From contig NZ_JACTOJ010000036.1 of the NCBI RefSeq assembly GCF_032335695.1, positions 1 to 27,849 of the forward strand: 27,849 nt of DNA, read 5' to 3'. The notes beneath the pieces were generated by a model that worked only from the letters and a program-made list of their open reading frames with translations, made no database searches and was not told the origin of the DNA. The stretch comes from JACTOJ01 sp032335695. Lineage in GTDB: Bacteria; Bacillota; Clostridia; Clostridiales; Clostridiaceae. Position numbers and translations under genes: made by a program. Positions 7,355 to 15,724 of this stretch are shown here, piece after piece. The stretch's first letter is position 1, and the number at the start of each line of letters is the position of its first letter.

Positions 7355-10300
7355 TTATATATTGTTTTTATAATAGTTTAAATCTTTTGGTTCCACATGC
7401 TTATTATTTTTTTTCATAGTAACAGCAGTCATGTATATATCAAAGGTATCTATGCAAGTAAACACAGGTATTCTATGCTCAGCAGCCTTTCTTCTAAGTT
7501 TAAATCCTGAGGTATCAATATTATTTCCTCTTGTTGGAGTATTTATTATCATATTGATTTTACCAGCATTTATATACTTTACAGCATTCTCTATATCCAC
7601 TTCAGAGCATTCTATTCCATTTTCCTTTAGATATTTATAAGTTCCTGCTGATGCAATTATATTGAATCCAAAGCTGACGCATTTTTCAATTATATTTAAC
7701 GCCTCTTCTTTATCATAATCCTTTAGGGATACATATACATTCCCTTCAGTGGCTATCTTTATACCGGATGCTGAAAACGCCTTATATATGGCAGCATCTA
7801 GGTCATCATCCAATCCTAAAACCTCTCCTGTAGATTTCATTTCAGGTCCTAGATACATATCAGCATCAGCTAATTTCTCTCCTGAAAATATAGGCACTTT
7901 CACTGCATGTAGCCTTCTGTAGTCCTTGAGCCCTGTTCCATAAGGTAAATCTCTAAGCTTCTTTCCAAGCATAACTTGAACCGCTATAGATATCATAGGT
8001 ATATCAGTCACCTTGCTCAATATAGGAACCGTTCTGGAAGCTCTAGGATTTACTTCTATTATATATACATCTTTACCATCAAAAACTAATTGTATATTAA
8101 TTAATCCTTTAACCTTAAGAGCCTTAGATATAACATAAGTATACTCCTTAATCTTATCAACGGTTTCCTTGTTTAAAGTCACATATGGATAGATTGTTAT
8201 ACTATCTCCTGAATGAACCCCTGTTCTTTCTACATGCTCCATTATGCCAGGAATGAGTATATCTTCTCCATCGCTTATGGCATCTACTTCTATTTCGGTA
8301 CCTCTTATATATTTATCCATGAGTATAGGATGGTCGTTTCCTATTTCCATGGCTTCCTTCATATATCTCTCCAAGGATGCGTCTTCATTTATAACTTCCA
8401 TAGCTCTTCCACCGATAACATAGGAAGGTCTAACTACCACTGGATATCCAAGTCTTCCAGCTTCTTTTTTAGCTTCTCCTATTGATTTCACTGCTATACC
8501 CTTTGGAGATGGTATATCTAATTCTTCTAATAAAAGTCTAAATTTTTCTCTGTCTTCCGCCAGATCTATAGATTCAAATTGAGTACCAATTATTTTAACA
8601 TCTCTTTCACTTAACTTCTCAGCTAAATTAAGAGCTGTTTGCCCTCCAAATTGTACTATAACTCCTTCAGGTTTTTCCTTATTTATCACATTCATAACAT
8701 CATCAATATATAAAGGTTCAAAATACAATCTATCAGAGGTATCAAAATCAGTGCTTACTGTCTCTGGATTGTTATTAATTATTATGGATTCATAGCCTGC
8801 CTCTTTAATTGCCCATACGCCATGTACACAGCAATAATCAAATTCTATTCCCTGACCAATCCTTATTGGTCCAGAGCCAATCATAAGTATTTTTTTATTG
8901 TCCGATACCTCAGCCTCATCTTCTTGGTCATAGCAAGAATAATAATAAGGGGTGGCTGCTTCAAATTCTCCACTGCAGGTATCAACCATTTTGTATACTG
9001 GATATATTTTTCCTTCTGCTCTTATAAGCTTAAGTTCTTCATCACTAAGTCCTGTAAGATCACATATCTCATCATCGGTAAAGCCCATTTCCTGAGCTTC
9101 ATATATTATATTTTCATCTTTTTTAAAATTCATAAGCCTTTTTTCCATATCAACTATGGACTTTATAGAATTTATAAACCAAGGATCTATTTGCGTCAAG
9201 TTAAAGATGCTATTTTCTGTAAGATTCCTTCTAAGAGCCTCCGCTATAGCAAATATCCTCTCATCATCTTTCATGTTGAGCTTATCCATTAGCTCATGTC
9301 CTGACATATCTGCAAGTTTTTGATATCTAAGTCCCTTAGCTTTTCCTTCCAAGGAGGTAACGGCTTTAAGAAGGGCGCTTTCAAAGCTTCTGCTTATGGC
9401 CATTACTTCTCCTGTAGCTTTCATTTGAGTACCTAAAATTCTTTCAGCTCTAGTAAACTTATCAAAAGGCCATTTAGGAATCTTTACCACCACATAATCC
9501 AAAGTAGGTTCAAAACAAGCGCTGGAAACTCCAGTAACGGTATTTTTAAGTTCATCAAGACTATATCCAATAGCTATTTTGGCTGCAATCTTAGCTATTG
9601 GGTATCCTGTTGCTTTAGATGCCAAAGCGCTGGAACGGCTTACTCTAGGATTAACTTCTATAACTATATAATTATTGCTTTTAGGATCTAAGGCAAATTG
9701 TACATTGCAGCCTCCTTCAATCTTTAAGCTTCTTATTATATCTATTGACGCTTTTCTAAGCATTTGATATTCTGTATCTCTTAGGGTTTGTGAAGGTGCA
9801 ACTACTATGCTATCTCCTGTATGTATTCCCACAGGATCAATATTTTCCATATTGCATATTATAATGCAGTTATCTTTTCCATCTCTGATTACTTCATACT
9901 CTATTTCCTTCCAGCCTGCCACGCTTTGCTCTAAAAGTATCTGCCCTATAGGACTCATCTCTATTCCTCTGCTGCATATGGTATGAAGCTCTTCCATGTT
10001 CTCTGCAATTCCTCCGCCAGTGCCTCCCAAGGTATAAGCAGGTCTTATAATTACTGGGAATCCATGCTTATTTACAAATTCTATACACTCATCTATATGA
10101 GTGGCTATTATGCTCTTTGGAACAGGCTGATTAATTTCCAGCATAAGCTTTTTAAACTCTTCTCTATCTTCAGCCTTTTTAATAGCTTCACTATTTATTC
10201 CCAAAAGCTTAACATTATATTTTTCAAGAATTCCTTCATGTTTAAGTTTCATGGCCAAATTCAATGCAGTTTGCCCTCCAAATCCAGCCAGTACTCCATC

Positions 10301-10549
10301 AGGTCTTTCTTTCTCTATTACTTTTTCTATACTTTCTACTGTTATAGGTTCAATATATACTTTGTCTGCAATATCTTTATCGGTCATTATTGTGGCTGGA
10401 TTGCTATTAACAAGTATAGTTTCTATTCCCTCTTCTTTTATTGCTTTACAAGCTTGAGTTCCGGAATAATCAAATTCAGCCGCCTGCCCTATTATAATGG
10501 GACCGGAACCTATTATAAGCACTTTATTTAAAGTCTTATCTAATGCCAT
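7355..10549 (-). CDS. carB: Carbamoyl-phosphate synthase large subunit
   Basis: CarB makes carbamoyl phosphate from bicarbonate, ammonia (delivered by CarA) and two ATP; it is the first step for both pyrimidines and arginine. The 1064-residue length fits full CarB. Two homologous ATP-grasp halves are visible, each opening with a GSGPIxIGQ loop (VLIIGSGPIIIGQAAEFDYS near the N-terminus and ILMIGSGPIRIGQGIEFDY in the middle) and each with an EVNPRxSR motif. The C-terminal 130 or so residues form the MGS-like allosteric domain. The start is the ATG at 10549, eight bases after AAGGAG; an in-frame GTG nine bases upstream overlaps that site. carA lies 46 bases upstream, so this is a carAB operon. 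Confidence 0.97.
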   Translation of the reverse strand: MALDKTLNKVLIIGSGPIIIGQAAEFDYSGTQACKAIKEEGIETILVNSNPATIMTDKDIADKVYIEPITVESIEKVIEKERPDGVLAGFGGQTALNLAMKLKHEGILEKYNVKLLGINSEAIKKAEDREEFKKLMLEINQPVPKSIIATHIDECIEFVNKHGFPVIIRPAYTLGGTGGGIAENMEELHTICSRGIEMSPIGQILLEQSVAGWKEIEYEVIRDGKDNCIIICNMENIDPVGIHTGDSIVVAPSQTLRDTEYQMLRKASIDIIRSLKIEGGCNVQFALDPKSNNYIVIEVNPRVSRSSALASKATGYPIAKIAAKIAIGYSLDELKNTVTGVSSACFEPTLDYVVVKIPKWPFDKFTRAERILGTQMKATGEVMAISRSFESALLKAVTSLEGKAKGLRYQKLADMSGHELMDKLNMKDDERIFAIAEALRRNLTENSIFNLTQIDPWFINSIKSIVDMEKRLMNFKKDENIIYEAQEMGFTDDEICDLTGLSDEELKLIRAEGKIYPVYKMVDTCSGEFEAATPYYYSCYDQEDEAEVSDNKKILMIGSGPIRIGQGIEFDYCCVHGVWAIKEAGYESIIINNNPETVSTDFDTSDRLYFEPLYIDDVMNVINKEKPEGVIVQFGGQTALNLAEKLSERDVKIIGTQFESIDLAEDREKFRLLLEELDIPSPKGIAVKSIGEAKKEAGRLGYPVVVRPSYVIGGRAMEVINEDASLERYMKEAMEIGNDHPILMDKYIRGTEIEVDAISDGEDILIPGIMEHVERTGVHSGDSITIYPYVTLNKETVDKIKEYTYVISKALKVKGLINIQLVFDGKDVYIIEVNPRASRTVPILSKVTDIPMISIAVQVMLGKKLRDLPYGTGLKDYRRLHAVKVPIFSGEKLADADMYLGPEMKSTGEVLGLDDDLDAAIYKAFSASGIKIATEGNVYVSLKDYDKEEALNIIEKCVSFGFNIIASAGTYKYLKENGIECSEVDIENAVKYINAGKINMIINTPTRGNNIDTSGFKLRRKAAEHRIPVFTCIDTFDIYMTAVTMKKNNKHVEPKDLNYYKNNI

Positions 10550-10595
10550 ATATAACACTCCTTGCTATTTCAAGAACTTTCTATAATCTACTACT

Positions 10596-11675
10596 CTATT
10601 TGCACATGCAATACTTAGTCATATTTACAAACTTATCAAATAAATATGAAGTATCGGTTGGTCCAGCAGCACCTTCGGGGTGAAATTGTACTGAAAAAAC
10701 TGGCAATTCTTTATGCTGAAGTCCTTCAACTGTATTATCATTCAAATTTATATGGGTTATTTCCACTTCTTTCCCCGAAAGACTTTCAGCGGATACTGCA
10801 TATCCATGGTTTTGGGAAGTTATATATGCTTTATCCTTGTAAATATCATATACTCCATGATTGCCTCCCCTATGGCCATATTTCATCTTATAAGTGTCAC
10901 CGCCTAAAGCTAAAGCCAATATCTGATGGCCTAAGCATATTCCAAAAGTAGGATATACCTCTATTACTTTTTTCACTGTATCAATAGCTTCCGTAACAGT
11001 CTTAGGATCCCCTGGTCCGTTGCTTAAAAATACTCCATCAGGTCTTAAACTTTCGATTTCTTCGTAGGAAGCATCATAGGGAAGTATTGTAATATCACAA
11101 TTTCTAGCTTTAAGATTATTTATTATATTCTTTTTAACACCAAAGTCCATTACCACAACTCTAGGTCCATTGCCAGATATATGCAAGGGTTCTTTAATGC
11201 TCACTTCATCCACATAGTAATCAGCTTTATTTTTTTCCTTTAAAATAAGCTCTTTAAGATCGTTTATACTAATATCTTCATTGGATATAACACATTTTTG
11301 TGCACCTACGCTTCTAATCTTTCTTGTTATGCTTCTGGTATCCACATCACTTATTCCAACTATATTCATTTTAGTAAGCATATCCTGTATGCTCATTTCG
11401 CTCATATAATTTGAAGCTATCTTAGATACATTTTTAACAACTAACCCTCTAGCACTTATTTTATCCGACTCGTTTTCAAATCTATTAACTCCATAATTTC
11501 CTATCAGCGGATAGGTCATAGTTATTACTTGCCCTGCATACGAAGGATCTGTAAGGATCTCCTGGTATCCTGTGATGGAAGTATTAAATACTAATTCACC
11601 ACTGGAAGTTCCTATTTTTCCAAAACCTTTTCCTCTGTAAACTGTACCATCCTCCAGGTAAAGTATTCCTTCCAT
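10596..11675 (-). CDS. carA: Carbamoyl-phosphate synthase small (glutaminase) subunit
   Basis: CarA hydrolyses glutamine and channels ammonia to CarB. The 359-residue protein has the N-terminal CPSase small-chain domain (LYLEDGTVYRGKGFG, then NTSITGYQEILTDPSYAGQ) and a C-terminal class I glutamine amidotransferase domain. That domain has the nucleophile Cys in FGICLGHQ and the His-Glu pair in QFHPEGAAGP. The ATG follows an AGAGG site at a ten-base spacing. It is the first gene of carAB and has a promoter with candidate ARG boxes. No PyrR-type leader hairpin is present, unlike the neighbouring pyr operon. Confidence 0.97.
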   Translation of the reverse strand: MEGILYLEDGTVYRGKGFGKIGTSSGELVFNTSITGYQEILTDPSYAGQVITMTYPLIGNYGVNRFENESDKISARGLVVKNVSKIASNYMSEMSIQDMLTKMNIVGISDVDTRSITRKIRSVGAQKCVISNEDISINDLKELILKEKNKADYYVDEVSIKEPLHISGNGPRVVVMDFGVKKNIINNLKARNCDITILPYDASYEEIESLRPDGVFLSNGPGDPKTVTEAIDTVKKVIEVYPTFGICLGHQILALALGGDTYKMKYGHRGGNHGVYDIYKDKAYITSQNHGYAVSAESLSGKEVEITHINLNDNTVEGLQHKELPVFSVQFHPEGAAGPTDTSYLFDKFVNMTKYCMCK

Positions 11676-11698
11676 TTTATATACACCTCTCTTATATT

Positions 11699-11716
11699 AT
11701 TGAATATTTATTCATA
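11699..11716 (-). promoter_or_regulatory. Candidate ArgR/AhrC operator, ARG box 1
   Basis: The minus strand reads TATGAATAAATATTCAAT, a full match to the ARG box consensus TNTGAATWWWWATTCANW. It lies between the predicted carA RNA start (near 11729) and the carA ATG. It is spaced three bases from a second, weaker box, the usual pairing for arginine repressor hexamers. Confidence 0.75.
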
Positions 11717-11719
11717 ATT

Positions 11720-11737
11720 AACTCATATTTATTCAAA
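11720..11737 (-). promoter_or_regulatory. Candidate ARG box 2 overlapping the carA -10
   Basis: The minus strand reads TTTGAATAAATATGAGTT. It matches the first half of the ARG box and about 14 of 18 positions in all. It touches the -10 element (11736-11741), so occupancy would block RNA polymerase. Confidence 0.6.
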
Positions 11738-11764
11738 GATATCATACTACTTGTAAAAAGTCAA
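11736..11764 (-). promoter_or_regulatory. Promoter of carAB
   Basis: Minus strand TTGACT (11759-11764), a 17-base spacer and TATCTT (11736-11741). The predicted RNA start is near 11729, giving a leader of about 55 bases with no attenuator hairpin. Confidence 0.65.
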
Positions 11765-11826
11765 TAAAGCCGCTCATTCTTTTAATCTTAACTTGCCTAC
11801 TGAGATGTATTTTTTAATTACAAATG

Positions 11827-11855
11827 TAAAAAGCCAGGAATTAATTATCCTGGCT
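11827..11855 (-). terminator. Terminator of the alpha/beta hydrolase gene
   Basis: AGCCAGGA (11832-11839) pairs with TCCTGGCT (11848-11855), followed by TTTTT on the minus strand. It lies right after the hydrolase stop and insulates the carA promoter. Confidence 0.85.
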
Positions 11856-11862
11856 CCTTTAA

Positions 11863-12741
11863 TCATATATGCTTTTTTATAAATTCCTCAATTATGTCCA
11901 TTACCTCACTGCACCAGTACATGGCTCCACCGTGATTTCCACCTTCAACACTATAAAATATAGCTTCTTTTTCTTCTTTTATAAGCTTATTATACAAAAG
12001 TATGCTTTGATTAATAGAAACTATAGCATCCTCTGTTCCATGAAATACCAAAACAGGAGGAATAGGTATAGCTTTATCGATATACCTTTTGCAGGATGCT
12101 TTTTCAGCAAGTTCTGCTGCAGAGTGTACATCCACTCCACCTAGTAAATTTTCTGTTGGAGTAAAACCTCCAACTAGAAACTCCTCTTCAGGAGCTGACT
12201 CCTCTCTACATTTGGTTATATCCGTAGGTCCAAAAAAATCTATAATTCCATTAACCTTACAGGAATATTCTTGATACATTTTCGTATCAAGCTCAATTAT
12301 ATTTTCTGTTAAACCCACAAGCAGCGCTGTATGTCCACCAGAAGAATCACCGAAAACAAATACTTTTTCCCCATCCAAATGAAACTCCTCGGCTTTTGAA
12401 CGTAAAAATCGGATAGCAGCTTTAACATCTTGTACCTGAGCTGGAAAAGGTGCGATGGTGGACTCCCTATATTCTACTGCTGCAACAGCATAGCCGCGTT
12501 CCGCTAGCCTGCCAAGCATAGGCACCTTTGAATACATATCCTGCTTGTACCAAGCAGAACCTGGAACAAAAACAATCAGAGGATATTTTTCTCCATGCCA
12601 ATTTCGTCTGTAGGGCACAATAAGCTGAACATGTCGCTTGCAATTATCATACTCAGCATAAACAACATCCGGTACATACAACCACTCCAAATCATATTTT
12701 GGCAATTCAAGTTTTATAACATGATTTTGATTTATATTCAT
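11863..12741 (-). CDS. Alpha/beta hydrolase, esterase/lipase-like
   Basis: The 292-residue protein fits the alpha/beta hydrolase fold of the acetyl-esterase / BD-FAE type. The nucleophile elbow GDSSGG has Ser133. An acid candidate lies in HGTEDAIVSIN and a His candidate in EGGNHGG. The oxyanion region is VFVPGSAWY, with SAW replacing the more usual HGGGW. There is no signal peptide, so it should be cytoplasmic. An AAAGGAGG site precedes the ATG. It is divergent from an XRE regulator 149 bases away and lies between the pyr and car operons without an obvious link to either pathway. The substrate is unknown. Confidence 0.85.
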   Translation of the reverse strand: MNINQNHVIKLELPKYDLEWLYVPDVVYAEYDNCKRHVQLIVPYRRNWHGEKYPLIVFVPGSAWYKQDMYSKVPMLGRLAERGYAVAAVEYRESTIAPFPAQVQDVKAAIRFLRSKAEEFHLDGEKVFVFGDSSGGHTALLVGLTENIIELDTKMYQEYSCKVNGIIDFFGPTDITKCREESAPEEEFLVGGFTPTENLLGGVDVHSAAELAEKASCKRYIDKAIPIPPVLVFHGTEDAIVSINQSILLYNKLIKEEKEAIFYSVEGGNHGGAMYWCSEVMDIIEEFIKKHI

Positions 12742-12794
12742 TTTTTCAAACCTCCTTTAAAACCATGATAGCATTATTTACCAACAAAAAAAAG

Positions 12795-12809
12795 TAAACT
12801 TGTAGTTTA
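12795..12809. promoter_or_regulatory. Perfect palindrome between divergent genes, candidate operator
   Basis: TAAACT, TGT, AGTTTA: six-base arms around a three-base centre. It lies between the hydrolase start (12741) and the XRE gene start (12891). XRE-family dimers commonly bind such short palindromes, so this is a reasonable operator for the adjacent regulator (inference). A TATAAT (12838-12843) for the plus-strand gene lies nearby. Confidence 0.5.
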
Positions 12810-12890
12810 AAAATGTTAATACACCCTATTATTTCATTATAATCCCATTTAAATTATATTAATCCACTTAAAATCTAAAGGAGGCTTATT

Positions 12891-13166
12891 ATGATTCCAA
12901 ATGCATTACCCTATCTTAATCTGCAGGCTACAGGCTTCAACATAAAAAATTTGCGTAAAAAAAACGGCTATACCGTTCGTGATCTTCAAAACATCTTTAG
13001 ATTCAATGAACCTCAATCCATCTACAAATGGCAGCGTGGCGAATGTCTTCCAACTGTTGAAAATCTACTAGTATTAAGCCGTTTATTTAATATTTCTATT
13101 GAGGGCATCCTCGTTTATGACGAGGTGCCTTTTCATTTAATTGAAATCCTATTAATTTATCATTAA
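12891..13166 (+). CDS. XRE-family helix-turn-helix transcriptional regulator
   Basis: The 91-residue protein is almost wholly one HTH_XRE domain (about residues 15-72). Its phrases NIKNLRKKNGYTVRDLQNIF and SIYKWQRGECLPTVENLLVL are the two DNA-binding helices and core. There is no effector domain. A GGAGG site seven bases before the ATG gives the start. The gene is divergent from the hydrolase and probably regulates it and itself. Its last 20 codons contain a terminator-like hairpin (13104-13129), and its stop is three bases from the convergent pyrD stop. The C-terminal tail EVPFHLIEILLIYH is unusual and is encoded over that terminator. Confidence 0.85.
   Translation: MIPNALPYLNLQATGFNIKNLRKKNGYTVRDLQNIFRFNEPQSIYKWQRGECLPTVENLLVLSRLFNISIEGILVYDEVPFHLIEILLIYH
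13104..13133 (+). terminator. Terminator-like hairpin inside the 3' end of the XRE gene
   Basis: GGCA (13104-13107), one unpaired T, CCTCGT (13109-13114), loop TTATG, ACGAGG (13120-13125), TGCC (13126-13129), then TTTTCATTT. This is a strong GC-rich stem with a T tail on the plus strand. It sits about 12 codons before the stop codon, which is odd for a terminator. Confidence 0.6.
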
Positions 13167-13169
13167 AGA

Positions 13170-14072
13170 TTATACCTGAGCAATTCCTCTTATCTCACTC
13201 AAATCTTTTATTCCTTCTTTTTTCAAGAAATCTTCCATTTCTTTTATTATATCCACGCATACATCAGGCTTTCCAAAATTAGCAGTACCAACCTGCACCG
13301 CCTCAGCTCCAGCCATGATGAACTCTATAGCATCGATTCCTGTCATTATGCCACCCAAGCCTATAATTGGCACCTCTACAGCTTTTGCCACATCATAGAC
13401 CATTCTTAGTGCAATAGGCTTCACTGCTGGGCCTGAAAGTCCTGCTGATACATTGTTAAACACAGGTTTTCTCTTTCTTACGTCGATGGCCATAGCTTTT
13501 ATTGTATTTATTAATGATAGAGAATCCGCTCCTGCCTTGCAGCACTGCTCTGCCATATCCACTATATCCTCTGCATTAGGTGAAAGTTTAACTATTAGCG
13601 GCTTCTTGCATGCACTTTTAACCTCTTTAACTATTTCATAGGCAACCTCTCCTTTTATTCCAAAGGACATACCTCCGCATTTTACATTAGGACAGGATAT
13701 GTTAAGCTCTATCATGTCTACATTGGTATCATTTAATAATGCCACACCTTCCACGTACTCCTCTATATTAGCCCCGCCCACATTAGCTATTATATTTGTA
13801 TTAAGACCTTCCATAAAAGGAAGTTCTTCTTTTATAAAATCTCTTATTCCAGGATTTTGAAGGCCCACGCTGTTTAGCATGCCTCCTCTAGTTTCAACCA
13901 CTCTAATTCCGTCATTTCCCTGTCTTTTATTTAAAGTTAATCCCTTTGTGCTTATGCCTCCAAGTAAACCAACATCGTAAAAATCATTGTATTCCCTGCC
14001 AAAGCCAAAGGTACCAGAAGCAGCGATAACAGGATTCTTGAAATCAACCTTGCATATTTCAGTTTTTAACAT
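13170..14072 (-). CDS. pyrD: Dihydroorotate dehydrogenase (NAD+), catalytic subunit, class 1B
   Basis: This oxidises dihydroorotate to orotate on FMN. In the class 1B enzyme electrons pass through PyrK to NAD+. The 300-residue protein shows the family's PVIAASGTFGFG start, the NISCPN active-site loop with the base Cys127, and C-terminal FMN phosphate motifs (GLGGIMTG, EAVQVGTANF). A GAGGTG site precedes the ATG. It is the last gene of the pyr operon, 10 bases after pyrK. No T-tailed hairpin follows it on the minus strand, so operon transcripts may run antisense into the XRE gene. Confidence 0.96.
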   Translation of the reverse strand: MLKTEICKVDFKNPVIAASGTFGFGREYNDFYDVGLLGGISTKGLTLNKRQGNDGIRVVETRGGMLNSVGLQNPGIRDFIKEELPFMEGLNTNIIANVGGANIEEYVEGVALLNDTNVDMIELNISCPNVKCGGMSFGIKGEVAYEIVKEVKSACKKPLIVKLSPNAEDIVDMAEQCCKAGADSLSLINTIKAMAIDVRKRKPVFNNVSAGLSGPAVKPIALRMVYDVAKAVEVPIIGLGGIMTGIDAIEFIMAGAEAVQVGTANFGKPDVCVDIIKEMEDFLKKEGIKDLSEIRGIAQV

Positions 14073-14082
14073 AATCTACACC

Positions 14083-14826
14083 TCATTCTATATCCAGCTC
14101 ATCGCCGTCAAATACTGGACCATCCTTACAGGTTCTCTTGTTACCTTTCTTGGTCTTGCAAGTGCATACAAGGCAAGCTCCAACTCCACAAGCCATATGC
14201 TTTTCCATGGATACATAAACCTTAGTTCCAGCTTCTCTGCAAAGTTTAACCACTTTATTCATCATTATCTCAGGTCCGCAGCAAAGAACCACATCATATT
14301 TTGCTGCATCAAAAATATCCGTTACATAGCCCTTGCTTCCTTCGCTTCCATCCTCGGTTGCTACATGAACCTTATTTACATAGCTTTCCAATTCCTCAAG
14401 GCCGTATGTAAAGCTTCTAAAGCCAGCAAACACATCCACCTTTTCAGCTTTTATTTTCTTGCTAAGCTCCACCATTGGTGCAATGCCTATACCTCCAGCC
14501 ACCAATGCTACTCTTCCCTTAGCTTTTTCTGCATCAAAACCATTTCCAAGGGGTCCTATAGCAGAAACCTTGTCTCCTGCTCCAAGCTTAGTGAATATTT
14601 CCGTACCTACACCTACCGCAGCATAAAGGAATACTAATTTATTATCCTGTACTTCACATATACTTATAGGTCTTCCCAGCAGCGGTTCTATGTCCCAAGC
14701 CTTAAGCATATAAAATTGTCCTGGAACGATTGTTAAATCAGCTTTATCCTTAGCTACTATAAGCTTATAAACATTTCCAGCTAAAATTTCATTTTCTACT
14801 ACCTGGCAAGTAAAGCTCTGTGGCAT
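14083..14826 (-). CDS. pyrK: Dihydroorotate dehydrogenase electron transfer subunit PyrK
   Basis: PyrK carries FAD and a 2Fe-2S cluster and links PyrD to NAD+. The 247-residue protein has a ferredoxin-reductase-like FAD part with RPISICEV, an NAD part beginning VALVAGGIGIAPM, and a C-terminal cluster motif with Cys213, Cys218, Cys221 and Cys233 (CX4CX2CX11C). Its ATG overlaps the pyrF stop by one base (TAATG), a sign of translational coupling. The presence of PyrK fixes the neighbouring PyrD as class 1B. Confidence 0.95.
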   Translation of the reverse strand: MPQSFTCQVVENEILAGNVYKLIVAKDKADLTIVPGQFYMLKAWDIEPLLGRPISICEVQDNKLVFLYAAVGVGTEIFTKLGAGDKVSAIGPLGNGFDAEKAKGRVALVAGGIGIAPMVELSKKIKAEKVDVFAGFRSFTYGLEELESYVNKVHVATEDGSEGSKGYVTDIFDAAKYDVVLCCGPEIMMNKVVKLCREAGTKVYVSMEKHMACGVGACLVCTCKTKKGNKRTCKDGPVFDGDELDIE

Positions 14827-15710
14827 TATTTACTCTCTCCTCTCAATTTACAGCATGCAGCCTTTATATCTTCACGCATTCTTATTGCTTCTTCTCTGGC
14901 ATAAACATCAAATTTTCTTTCTGCCTCTTCTTTACCTTTGTAAGCCAGCAATATACCCCTTGAAGAGTTTACCACTCCTCCATTACTCTCCTTAAGATAA
15001 AGCGCCACATCTTCTGCTTTTCCTCCTTGAGCACCATAACCAGGTATTAGGAAAAATGTAGCACCTAGCTTGTTTCTAAGCTCTATACCTTCTTCCACAT
15101 GAGTGCATCCTACTACTCCACCTATGGAGCTAAAGCCGCATTCTCCCATATACTCCTTACCTAAATTCTGAAGTTTTTCACCAACTATATCATATATTCT
15201 ATTTCCATTATCAGAAGCTATATACTGAATATCCTCAGCTCCCTTATTAGAGGTTCTAACTAAGGCAAATATTCCTTTTTCTTCATTTTTAATATATGGA
15301 AGATAGGGTTCTATACTGTCCATTCCCATATAGGGACTCAAGGTTACAAAATCGCTTTCAAAATCTCCCGTAAAGTGAGCCTTTGCATACATTTCAGCGG
15401 TTTTTGCGATATCTCCGCGCTTAATATCAGCTATAGTTATAAGCTTGTTATCTCTAAGGTACTTTAAAGTGTCTCTATAAGCTAGCATTCCATCAATTCC
15501 GTAAGCTTCATAATAAGCTATCTGAACCTTATAGCAGGACACCACATCTAAAGTGGCATCTATTATTTTCTTATTAAAATTGAATAAGGCAGCCTGAGTG
15601 CTATCAAAGCCTTCTAAATATTCCTTTGGTATATATTCCAAAGCTGTATCCAAACCTAAGCATACATGTCCTTTTTCTTCTACACTTTTAAATAATTTAT
15701 CTATAATCAT
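14826..15710 (-). CDS. pyrF: Orotidine-5'-phosphate decarboxylase, group 2
   Basis: This decarboxylates OMP to UMP, the last step of the pathway. The 294-residue length and wording (CLGLDTALEYIP, ADIKRGDIAKTAEMY, LVRTSNKGAEDIQ, LIPGYGAQGG) fit the longer group 2 OMP decarboxylases rather than the 230-residue B. subtilis type. The catalytic Asp-Lys pair is in DIKRGD. GGAGG lies seven bases before the ATG. It starts 14 bases after the pyrC stop. The substrate-making PyrE is not in this window. Confidence 0.95.
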   Translation of the reverse strand: MIIDKLFKSVEEKGHVCLGLDTALEYIPKEYLEGFDSTQAALFNFNKKIIDATLDVVSCYKVQIAYYEAYGIDGMLAYRDTLKYLRDNKLITIADIKRGDIAKTAEMYAKAHFTGDFESDFVTLSPYMGMDSIEPYLPYIKNEEKGIFALVRTSNKGAEDIQYIASDNGNRIYDIVGEKLQNLGKEYMGECGFSSIGGVVGCTHVEEGIELRNKLGATFFLIPGYGAQGGKAEDVALYLKESNGGVVNSSRGILLAYKGKEEAERKFDVYAREEAIRMREDIKAACCKLRGESK

Positions 15711-15724
15711 ATGAAATCCTCCAA

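Noticed and set aside
9983..10531. Plus-strand open frame of 182 codons
   Set aside because: It lies wholly antisense to carB, whose two ATP-grasp halves are intact. Its composition (Tyr, Phe, Ser-rich) is typical of a shadow frame and no ribosome binding site is seen.
10562..11735. PyrR leader or T-box before carA
   Set aside because: The leader is only about 55 bases and has no CNGNGA hairpin, terminator or T-box sequence.
12742..12890. Sigma-A promoter for the minus-strand hydrolase
   Set aside because: A TATCAT near the gene lacks a -35 at 16-18 bases; I could not support a specific promoter.
13987..14637. Plus-strand open frame of 216 codons
   Set aside because: It is antisense to pyrK and pyrD with well-conserved motifs on the other strand. 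No domain or ribosome binding site is visible.
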